In this document: one piece after another, positions 6,567-12,698 of the stretch
How the letters are laid out: every line of letters begins with the position of its first letter
Numbering within the stretch: position 1 is the first letter of the stretch
Source of the DNA: CAYJFX01 sp964370315
GTDB taxonomy: Bacteria; Spirochaetota; Spirochaetia; Treponematales; Treponemataceae
Assembly (NCBI GenBank): GCA_964370315.1
Contig: CAYJIS010000049.1
Coordinates: 1 to 14,191 of the forward strand
DNA length: 14,191 nucleotides
Reading direction: 5' to 3'
The notes under the pieces: model-generated
Told to the model about the DNA's origin: nothing
Seen by the model: the letters and a program-made list of their open reading frames with translations, nothing else
Databases searched by the model: none
Position numbers and translations under genes: made by a program

Positions 6567-6574
6567 TTGACACA
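6558..6574. promoter_or_regulatory. Putative activator site 3 upstream of sigma gene
   Basis: TGTGTCAAATTGACACA is a perfect 8-1-8 palindrome centred at 6566, about 132 bp upstream of the predicted sigma-54 start. Its core is identical to site 1. The core fits GT-N7-AC, the pattern reported for NorR-type enhancer-binding proteins, but this is a resemblance only. Confidence 0.6.
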
Positions 6575-6623
6575 TTAATTAACTTTCTTTTAAATCTACA
6601 ATAATTAACTCATCTTTTCTATC

Positions 6624-6640
6624 TCTTTGTAATACAAAGA
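6624..6640. promoter_or_regulatory. Second-type palindrome upstream of sigma gene
   Basis: TCTTTGTAATACAAAGA is a perfect 8-1-8 palindrome centred at 6632, about 66 bp before the predicted start. Its sequence is unrelated to the TGTGTCAA sites, so it may bind a different regulator. I cannot name one. Confidence 0.45.
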
Positions 6641-6671
6641 AATAAATTTTATATTTACCATTGTAAAAAGT

Positions 6672-6687
6672 TGGCATGGTTATTGCA
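6672..6687 (+). promoter_or_regulatory. Sigma-54 (RpoN) type -24/-12 promoter of sigma gene
   Basis: TGGCATG (6672-6678), 4 bp, then TTGCA (6683-6687) matches the sigma-54 consensus TGGCAYG-N4-TTGCA at every specified base. The invariant GG (6673-6674) and GC (6685-6686) are separated by the required 10 bp. Transcription is predicted near 6698, leaving a 36-nt leader containing AAGGAG. A TATAAT at 6689-6694 has no -35 partner at 16-18 bp, so a sigma-70 promoter here is less likely. Confidence 0.7.
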
Positions 6688-6733
6688 TTATAATATGTGT
6701 AGAATATATTATTTTACAAGGAGAAATATACAA

Positions 6734-7567
6734 ATGAAAAAAAACGACGAAGTACTATCATTTTACCTTAAAGATATTAACAAAGTGCCGTTACTAAAAC
6801 GCGAAGAAGAGATAGAACTCGCTCAAAAAGCTGCAAAAGGTGATAAGGCGGCAAAAGATAAAATAGTAAATGCAAACCTTAGATTTGTTGTAAGTGTTGC
6901 AAAAAAATATCAAAATCATGGCTTAGACCTTGTAGACTTAATCAGCGAAGGGAATATAGGTTTATTAAATGCAATTGAACGCTTTGATGTAACAAAAGGC
7001 TATCATTTTATTTCGTATGCTGTTTGGTGGATACGACAGGCAATTTTAAAATCAATTTGTGAAAAGTCGCGTTCAATTCGACTTCCTTTAAACAGAGCAA
7101 ATGAGTTAGTGCAAATAGAAAAAACTCGCAAGCAAATATCAACTAATATGAGTGATGAAGAAGAATTAAAAGAAGTGGCCCAAATTCTTCATATGAATGT
7201 TGAGCATGTTCGAGATTTATTAAATATTGCTCAGGATATGGTGTCTCTGGATTCTACAGCAGGAACTTCTGAGTTTACAACTGTTGCGGATTTTATTGAG
7301 GACTCTCGCTATGAGTCTCCTGAGGAAAATGCAATGCAAGGAAGTTTACAAGATGACATAGATTTAGTGCTTGGTAAACTTACTGAAAAAGAAGCAGATG
7401 TATTGCGTTGCCGTTTTGGGTTAAACGGTGAAAGTTCTATGTCTCTAAAAGAAGTTGGGGATGTATTTAGCTTAACAAAAGAAAGAATTAGACAAATTGA
7501 GAAAAAAGCCATTCGTCATTTGCAACATCCAAGTGTTTCTTCACGATTGGAAGCATATGTTGCCTAG
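6734..7567 (+). CDS. RNA polymerase sigma-70 family factor, group 2 (RpoS-like size)
   Basis: The 277-residue product is a full sigma factor without region 1.1 or the non-conserved spacer of a housekeeping RpoD. Region 1.2 spans about 5-38. Region 2 (46-108) includes NANLRFVVSVAKKY and the promoter-melting segment GYHFISYAVWWIRQAI with W98 and W99. Region 3 begins at RSIRLPLNRANELVQIEKT (113-131). Region 4 (about 210-268) contains LTEKEADVLRCRFGL and the -35-recognising helix SLTKERIRQIEKKAIRHLQH. Because region 2.4 and 4.2 resemble RpoD, it probably reads promoters close to housekeeping ones under particular conditions. ATG 6734 has AAGGAG (6718-6723) upstream. A longer frame from TTG 6671 would begin inside the sigma-54 promoter and is rejected. 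No anti-sigma gene is adjacent. Confidence 0.88.
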   Translation: MKKNDEVLSFYLKDINKVPLLKREEEIELAQKAAKGDKAAKDKIVNANLRFVVSVAKKYQNHGLDLVDLISEGNIGLLNAIERFDVTKGYHFISYAVWWIRQAILKSICEKSRSIRLPLNRANELVQIEKTRKQISTNMSDEEELKEVAQILHMNVEHVRDLLNIAQDMVSLDSTAGTSEFTTVADFIEDSRYESPEENAMQGSLQDDIDLVLGKLTEKEADVLRCRFGLNGESSMSLKEVGDVFSLTKERIRQIEKKAIRHLQHPSVSSRLEAYVA

Positions 7568-7578
7568 TTGACTTTGAC

Positions 7579-7604
7579 GGTGATTTTCTGTTTTGCAAAT
7601 CACC
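7579..7604 (+). repeat. Small stem-loop in sigma mRNA 3' region
   Basis: GGTGATTT (7579-7586) pairs perfectly with AAATCACC (7597-7604) around a 10-nt loop. An alternative short stem, CCAAA/TTTGG (7603-7618), shares two bases with it, so the two are partly exclusive. The function is unknown. Confidence 0.3.
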
Positions 7605-7623
7605 AAATCTCATTTTGGTTTAG

Positions 7624-7665
7624 AAAGAAGCCCTGTGCAAACACGTGTTTGTGCAGGGCTTCTTT
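7624..7665. terminator. Bidirectional terminator between sigma gene and ispDF
   Basis: A perfect 42-bp palindrome with 21-base arms (7624-7644 and 7645-7665) has a GC-rich core (GAAGCCCTGTGC / GCACAGGGCTTC in folded form) and A/T ends that give a T tract on each strand. On the plus strand it runs on into ATTATTTT. It ends the convergent sigma and ispDF transcripts. Confidence 0.85.
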
Positions 7666-7666
7666 A

Positions 7667-8923
7667 TTATTTTGACAATAAACAAATGGCTTGAGCACCC
7701 ACTGCTAAAGAAGCTCCTATTTCTCCAAGTCCCTCTGCTGTTTTTGCTTTTACAAAAATTCTTTCAGAATCGCATTGCAAAATAGTAGCAATTGATTCAA
7801 TTACTTTTTTACGCCAAGGTAAAAATTTTGGTTTTTCAAGTGCAATTACACAGTCTAGATTTTCAAGACGCCAACCTTTTTTCAGAACCATTTCCCATGC
7901 ACTTTTTAATAGTAGCGCTGAATTTGCATCTTGCCATTTATTATCACTAGGAGGAAAAAGTTCCCCTATATCTCCAATTCCTGCAGCACCCAATAGACAA
8001 TCTGTAATTGCATGAAGTAAGACGTCTCCATCTGAGTGTGCTTCTTCACCTTTTTCAAAAGGGATAACAATTCCGCCAATTATAAGAGGTCTGTTTTCTA
8101 CAAGTCTGTGGGTGTCAGTTCCTAGTCCTGTTCTAAATAGTTTATTTTCCATTTTTGATTCCATGTCGTGTGAAAATGTAATTTTTGTATTTTCTGTGTT
8201 CCCTTTTACTGTATACACTGCATCGCAGTAAGTAGCCCAAATTTCTGCATCATCTGTATAAGATTTTGAATCCCCTGCAGCTTTTTTATGAGCCATAAAA
8301 AGTTTTTCAAACAAAAATCCTTGAGGAGTTTGAACAGCGCCTAAGGCAGACCTATTTAAATGGCGAACAATACTACCATCTGTTCCTATTTCTTTTTGTG
8401 TATCAACCGGTTCTATTATAGGTACCGCAGCATCCTTTTTTTGTACCATGTATAATACATCGTGGATGATTTGTTTGTCTACAAAGGGCCTAGCTGCATC
8501 ATGAATAAGGACTATGTCGATTGCAGCATTGTTTTTTATTGCATTGTCTAAGTGTTGTAGCCCATTATATACGGATTTTTGTCTAGTAGTACTGCCTGCA
8601 ACAAAAGAAATAGTCGGTTTTAGTTGCTCCAGGTTAGTTTTTACATAGTTACTAGCATTTAGAGCAAGCAGTGCTTTTTTACATTCTTGTTCATAATTTT
8701 CATTGGGTACTGTTATTACGAGGTTGGTAAATAAAAAGTCTTTATGGGCAGAAAAAAATTGCAAAAATGCTATAATGCTACAAGATAAAACGGTTCCATT
8801 AGTTTCGTTCGAAAGATGTTTTGAAATAAGCGGTAGGTATTCTTTTTTCTTGCCTGTATGAAATCGTGTTGAGCTACCTGCACAAGTTAGTATAAGTGCA
8901 ACGCTTGTAACATTCTTTTTCAT
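7667..8923 (-). CDS. ispDF: Bifunctional IspD/IspF: CDP-ME synthase and MEcPP synthase
   Basis: This 418-residue fusion catalyses two non-consecutive steps of the MEP isoprenoid pathway: MEP plus CTP to CDP-methylerythritol (IspD), and CDP-ME 2-phosphate cyclisation to MEcPP (IspF). The IspD half (about 1-262) has the nucleotide-binding segment LTCAGSSTRF with R20 and K27 at the catalytic positions, plus LIHDAARPF and YTDDAE. The IspF half starts at about 267. Metal ligands D270, H272 (GTDTHRL) and H304 (HSDGDVLLH) keep exactly the Escherichia coli spacing (8, 10, 42), and KAKTAEGLGEIG corresponds to the KATTTEKLGF motif. The gene begins 6 nt after the carD stop with no visible ribosome-binding site, so translation probably depends on coupling to carD. 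Confidence 0.95.
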   Translation of the reverse strand: MKKNVTSVALILTCAGSSTRFHTGKKKEYLPLISKHLSNETNGTVLSCSIIAFLQFFSAHKDFLFTNLVITVPNENYEQECKKALLALNASNYVKTNLEQLKPTISFVAGSTTRQKSVYNGLQHLDNAIKNNAAIDIVLIHDAARPFVDKQIIHDVLYMVQKKDAAVPIIEPVDTQKEIGTDGSIVRHLNRSALGAVQTPQGFLFEKLFMAHKKAAGDSKSYTDDAEIWATYCDAVYTVKGNTENTKITFSHDMESKMENKLFRTGLGTDTHRLVENRPLIIGGIVIPFEKGEEAHSDGDVLLHAITDCLLGAAGIGDIGELFPPSDNKWQDANSALLLKSAWEMVLKKGWRLENLDCVIALEKPKFLPWRKKVIESIATILQCDSERIFVKAKTAEGLGEIGASLAVGAQAICLLSK

Positions 8924-8929
8924 GTATGA

Positions 8930-9556
8930 TTAATCATTAGGGTCAAAGACATCGTCATCATCGTCTTCAATTAAAATTTCGTCGTCTTTATCATCAAGAA
9001 ATTTATCTTCACCATCTTCAAAGGCATCGAATCCTTTTTTTGGGTCAGCGTCTTTTCCTAGTGGTTCAAGCTTTTCAAGTAGTAATTGTTCAACTTCTTT
9101 AGTGGTAAGTTTTAATGCAGATGCAATTTCATCTTCAAGTAACTTTTTCGCCGAATCATAAAGCTTTCGTTCTAGAATAGGTAGTTCTTTCACTTTGCTT
9201 CTATGGTATAACGAGCGCACAATCATTGCTATGTCTTGAACCGTACCTTTTTTTAAAAGGTCCATATTCAATTGATAACGAAGTTTCCAATCTGATGTAA
9301 TAGGTTCAAAGCTCTCACCAATAACATCAAGCGCCTTGTGAACTTCGGCTGCAGAAACAATAGACCTAATGCCTAATTCTGAACATCTATCAATGGGCAC
9401 CATTATAGTCATATCAGAAACTTCAAGATAAATGACATAATACATGGTTTTTTCGCCATTAAATAATTTTTCTTTTATTTCTACAATTTTACCTGTACCC
9501 TGGCTTGGATAAACAATTTGTTGATTTACTTTAAACTTCGTTTTTTTTGTACTCAT
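8930..9556 (-). CDS. carD: CarD/CdnL-family RNA polymerase-binding regulator with acidic tail
   Basis: This 208-residue protein has the CarD N-terminal RNA polymerase-interaction domain (about 7-65: FKVNQQIVYPSQGTGKIVEI through MVPIDRCSELGIR). A helical DNA-binding domain follows (about 75-165), with the conserved tryptophan at W90 in TSDWKLRYQLNMDLLKKG. In characterised CarD/CdnL proteins this residue wedges the upstream edge of the -10 bubble, stabilising open complexes, notably at rRNA promoters. Residues 177-208 form an extra tail in which 18 of 32 residues are Asp or Glu, including five consecutive Asp (198-202). The family is usually about 160 residues, so the tail is an addition. The predicted promoter leaves only about 2 nt of leader and no ribosome-binding site. 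ispDF follows after 6 nt. Confidence 0.9.
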   Translation of the reverse strand: MSTKKTKFKVNQQIVYPSQGTGKIVEIKEKLFNGEKTMYYVIYLEVSDMTIMVPIDRCSELGIRSIVSAAEVHKALDVIGESFEPITSDWKLRYQLNMDLLKKGTVQDIAMIVRSLYHRSKVKELPILERKLYDSAKKLLEDEIASALKLTTKEVEQLLLEKLEPLGKDADPKKGFDAFEDGEDKFLDDKDDEILIEDDDDDVFDPND

Positions 9557-9564
9557 ACGTTAAT

Positions 9565-9593
9565 AGTATAGCATAAATATAAACAATGGTCAA
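9565..9593 (-). promoter_or_regulatory. Promoter of the carD-ispDF operon
   Basis: On the minus strand, TTGACC (9593-9588), a 17-bp spacer and TATACT (9570-9565) form a near-consensus promoter. Only 8 nt separate the -10 box from the carD ATG (9556), so the mRNA should begin within about two bases of the start codon. Confidence 0.7.
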
Positions 9594-9648
9594 AGGCTTT
9601 TTAGTAAATTATCTGCTTTTGTCTGTTGTAATTAAAGACATTTTGCTT

Positions 9649-9677
9649 TTGAAGTCCCAAAAAAATGCCGATATATA
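9649..9677 (+). promoter_or_regulatory. Possible promoter of the gene at 9681
   Basis: TTGAAG (9649-9654), 17 bp, then TATATA (9672-9677). The -10 box lies only 3 bp before the ATG at 9681, so the predicted start falls at or just inside the coding region. Either the transcript is leaderless, another promoter is used, or translation begins slightly downstream. Confidence 0.3.
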
Positions 9678-9680
9678 AGC

Positions 9681-11096
9681 ATGAGTGAATTGAATGATTT
9701 TAACACTACATTATATGATTTGTGCGAGAAAAAAGTATCTTTGTTTGACTCGACAATTTTGCCAACAATGCTTGATAACTATAGAACGTTTCATACAGCT
9801 GTTACAAATATTATATCTATGTTGGAAAAGAAAAAAATACTTGTACCCGATCCATATAAGAGGGATAAAAGAGTCGTTGATATTGAAATTCCCCCTAATG
9901 ATGATTTTTCAGATTCAGAAGGGCCTACAATTTTTGGTACACGTTTTTCAGATTATGAAACATCTTTAGATTTTTTGTGCAATTATATGCAGTTTAATGT
10001 GAATGCAATGCCTGCAGAGAGGATAAAAAAATTATTTGCATTTAATTCATTTTTGGATTGGACTCTTTCAACGTCGGGTGGACCCAATAGTAATATCAGA
10101 TTTTTTTCAAATATTGTCACTGGCATTAGAACGGGATCGGATACACTTTCGAGTGGCTTATTAAGCAATATGCTTTCATTATGTGCAAAACAAATTAAAG
10201 ATATTAATACTGAATTGCGTAACCTAACGGCCTTACAAAGAGAAATATACAAAATAGATGTGCGAAAAAAATTACTTGATAACCCTGGATTTGCTAATAC
10301 TTACAGTTCATTAACAATCGACAATGGTTTACAAGAAGTAAAAAAAGCATTTCAACGCTTTATGGGTTCAGCGAGGTTTTATCCTGACTTAATTGATGAA
10401 ATAATTAATGAAGATTTTTCATCTTCAAAAGACTCCATACAAAAAGCACTATTAGATAAATTTCAAGTAAAAAGCGAAAGTAAAAAAGAGGTTAAAAACT
10501 CTGTTAATACGAGGGCTCAACTTAATGAAGTGGTAAAAATACTAGCGGGGTTTGGCCCATCTTTAGAAGTTGTAGTGCAAAAACTTGAAGAAAACCATGA
10601 GCTTTTACAAGGAGAGAACAAGGGCGCTTTTGATAAATTTATGAGAGCATTACGTGCTCTTCTTAAAAAAACAGATAGTGAAGTTGAATATAAAATAAAA
10701 GCAATTGATATGTTGTCACAGGTAGAAAAAGCTGAAACAATAGAGTATAATAAATTTATGGATTCAATGATTCAGAGATCAAAAATTTTTAAGGCATTGA
10801 GTTCGAAAGAATCACCCCTTGTTCAAAAGCTTTCTAAAGAAAGTGAAGAAGCTGTGCTTGGGTATGTTCAAAAAAGGATTTCTGATTGTCAAAATTTACA
10901 CGGAATCCTTGTTGGTTTTGATGCATTTTTTAAGGCAGAAGTTATGCCAGAAAATCGCTCAAAAGTTAAAGGATTATTAGTTGACTTAGATGTAATTAAA
11001 AATACAATTATGAAAGCAAATAAATATAAAGCTGAGTATGTATCTACCGTTACAACTGAGAAACAAATGGAAAAACTAGGAATTACTGATGTATAA
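9681..11096 (+). CDS. Uncharacterised cytoplasmic protein, operon partner of SBP
   Basis: I do not recognise this 471-residue protein. It has no signal peptide, transmembrane segment or nucleotide-binding motif, and it looks mostly alpha-helical. An N-terminal region (about 1-55) is followed by a charged loop rich in Asp, Pro and Lys (about 55-90). A middle region (about 90-255) contains a Gly/Ser/Asn patch, STSGGPNSNIRF, and a long helical C-terminal region follows a Lys/Glu/Ser-rich linker near 265-280. No good ribosome-binding site precedes ATG 9681, though base composition and the downstream overlap support the frame. The last 8 nt overlap the start of the OppA-like gene, so the two are translationally coupled and probably act together or at the same stoichiometry. 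It is likely a lineage-specific spirochaetal family (inference). Confidence 0.75.
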   Translation: MSELNDFNTTLYDLCEKKVSLFDSTILPTMLDNYRTFHTAVTNIISMLEKKKILVPDPYKRDKRVVDIEIPPNDDFSDSEGPTIFGTRFSDYETSLDFLCNYMQFNVNAMPAERIKKLFAFNSFLDWTLSTSGGPNSNIRFFSNIVTGIRTGSDTLSSGLLSNMLSLCAKQIKDINTELRNLTALQREIYKIDVRKKLLDNPGFANTYSSLTIDNGLQEVKKAFQRFMGSARFYPDLIDEIINEDFSSSKDSIQKALLDKFQVKSESKKEVKNSVNTRAQLNEVVKILAGFGPSLEVVVQKLEENHELLQGENKGAFDKFMRALRALLKKTDSEVEYKIKAIDMLSQVEKAETIEYNKFMDSMIQRSKIFKALSSKESPLVQKLSKESEEAVLGYVQKRISDCQNLHGILVGFDAFFKAEVMPENRSKVKGLLVDLDVIKNTIMKANKYKAEYVSTVTTEKQMEKLGITDV

Positions 11097-12648
11097 AAAA
11101 ATTATTAGCATTACATGGATACTTTTTATAACCTCTTTGTGCTTTTCGCAAATTGCGTTTGATCCTGAGATACAAAAAGAATTAATTATAATAGATTCTG
11201 TGCATAATTACGATTTGGATCCTCATACAGCAAGTTATAGTTCAGAAGGACAGTTATTAACAGCTTTGTATGAAGGCTTGTTTATGCCACATCCATTAAC
11301 CTTAGAGCCTACTGCAGCGATCGCAGAAAATTTTACGGTTTCTAGAGACAAAAAAACATGGACCTTTTCAATTCGAAGTGATGCGAAATTTTCTGATGGA
11401 CAACGAATAACAGCATATGATGTTAAGAATTCTTGGATTGCATTATTAGATCCAAATATAGATGCTCCTTTTGCTTCGTTATTAGATATAATTGTAGGTG
11501 CAGAAAAATATAGGCAAGGTAAAGGGCGAGTAGAAAGTGTTGGTATTGAAGTAAAAAACAGAACAACATTAATTGTAACACTTATAAACCCTACCGAATA
11601 TTTTGCTAAAATTCTTAGTCATCATGCTTTTAGTATTGTATCTAAAAATGATGATGTATATTCTGGGGCATATGTCTTAAAAGAAAGAAAGAAAAATGAA
11701 ATTATTTTTGAAAAAAACGAATTCTATTATGATGTAGATGAAGTTGCAATTCCTTCCATACGAATAATAAACGACGATGATACTGAAGAAAATGCCTTTC
11801 GTTTTAATACGGGTGAAGTTCATTGGGTAACAGGAGGCGTAAGGATAGATGAAATATATGACACGGAAAGCCTTTACATAGCCCCACAATTTGGAACAGA
11901 ATTTATATTTTTTAAAGCACATAAGAAGCCATGGAATAATGAAGATTTACGAAATGCTGTAATAGCTGCAATTCCATGGGATGCAATGCGAACCGGTTTT
12001 GTACAGGCTGAAACTCTTATTTTACCTATTGGAGAATATCCTGCAGTTGTAGGGACCAAAGAGAGAGATATTGAGTTGGCAAAAGATCTTTTAAAAAAAG
12101 CAGGATATGAACTAAAATATGGAAGTGATTCTAAGCCAATTCCTACTGGTTTAGAATTGGTTTTTGCAATACCCGACTTTGAGTATACAAGAGAACAAGC
12201 TCAAATGTTAGTTGATGCACTTGCAGAAATTGGGATTACTGTATTAATTGAAACAAGCCCAGCAGATCGTTATTTAGGCAGTTTTGATTCTTGGGATGCT
12301 GATTTGTTCACTTATACGTGGATAGGAGATTTTGCAGATCCGTTAGCTTTTTTAGAACTATTTAGAAGTGGATCTACACTGAGAGAGACCGAATGGACTG
12401 ATAGAAGATTTGACGCATTGTTGCGTGAAGCAAATTTATTAGAAGATCAAGCAAAGCGATACGAAAAGCTTGCTGAAGCAGAACAGTATTTACTAGATGC
12501 TGGTGTTATCTTGCCTATTTCTCACCCAATATCATTTAATGTAATTGATACTAGGATTTTGGCTGGGTGGTATCCAAATGCAATGAACCTACACCCGTTT
12601 AAAGATATGTTTTTTATTGAGCAAAAAGCTTCGAGCGATTTTATCTAA
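11089..12648 (+). CDS. ABC transporter substrate-binding protein, family 5 (OppA-like)
   Basis: This 519-residue exported protein belongs to the SBP_bac_5 family that captures peptides or similar solutes for an ABC importer. Family marks include DPHTASYSSEGQLLTALYEG, the WTFSIRSDAKFSDGQRITAYDV block and, near the C-terminus, GDFADPLAFLELFRSGS followed by TEWTDRRFDALL. A hydrophobic signal sequence occupies residues 4-20. The only cysteine there, C18, follows TSL; leucine at -1 does not fit even the relaxed spirochaetal lipobox, so cleavage by signal peptidase I to a soluble periplasmic protein is more likely than lipidation. AGGA (11078-11081) lies 7 nt before the ATG, inside the preceding gene. 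No permease or ATPase gene is nearby, so it must share an importer encoded elsewhere or serve another role. Confidence 0.88.
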   Translation: MYKKIISITWILFITSLCFSQIAFDPEIQKELIIIDSVHNYDLDPHTASYSSEGQLLTALYEGLFMPHPLTLEPTAAIAENFTVSRDKKTWTFSIRSDAKFSDGQRITAYDVKNSWIALLDPNIDAPFASLLDIIVGAEKYRQGKGRVESVGIEVKNRTTLIVTLINPTEYFAKILSHHAFSIVSKNDDVYSGAYVLKERKKNEIIFEKNEFYYDVDEVAIPSIRIINDDDTEENAFRFNTGEVHWVTGGVRIDEIYDTESLYIAPQFGTEFIFFKAHKKPWNNEDLRNAVIAAIPWDAMRTGFVQAETLILPIGEYPAVVGTKERDIELAKDLLKKAGYELKYGSDSKPIPTGLELVFAIPDFEYTREQAQMLVDALAEIGITVLIETSPADRYLGSFDSWDADLFTYTWIGDFADPLAFLELFRSGSTLRETEWTDRRFDALLREANLLEDQAKRYEKLAEAEQYLLDAGVILPISHPISFNVIDTRILAGWYPNAMNLHPFKDMFFIEQKASSDFI

Positions 12649-12665
12649 TACAAAGTAGTGTACAC

Positions 12666-12698
12666 AAAAAGGCAAAGCATTATTGTTTTGCCTTTTTT
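12666..12698. terminator. Bidirectional terminator between SBP and carboxypeptidase genes
   Basis: Stem GGCAAAGC (12671-12678) pairs with GTTTTGCC (12685-12692), including one G-T pair, around loop ATTATT. Flanking A5 and T6 runs give a U-tract on both strands. The right end overlaps the stop codon of the minus-strand carboxypeptidase gene, so it serves both convergent genes. Confidence 0.85.

Noticed and set aside
6689..6694. TATAAT as a sigma-70 -10 box for the sigma gene
   Set aside because: No -35-like hexamer is found 16-18 bp upstream, only A-rich sequence. It may be incidental or a weak secondary promoter.
6671..6733. N-terminal extension of the sigma factor from TTG 6671 (21 extra residues)
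   Set aside because: It would start inside the -24/-12 promoter, has no ribosome-binding site, and adds residues unlike sigma region 1.2. ATG 6734 has AAGGAG upstream.
9694..9969. 91-residue plus-strand frame overlapping the unknown gene
   Set aside because: Out-of-frame overlap with a much longer frame whose end is coupled to the SBP gene. Its Cys/Ile-rich composition is unlike a real protein.
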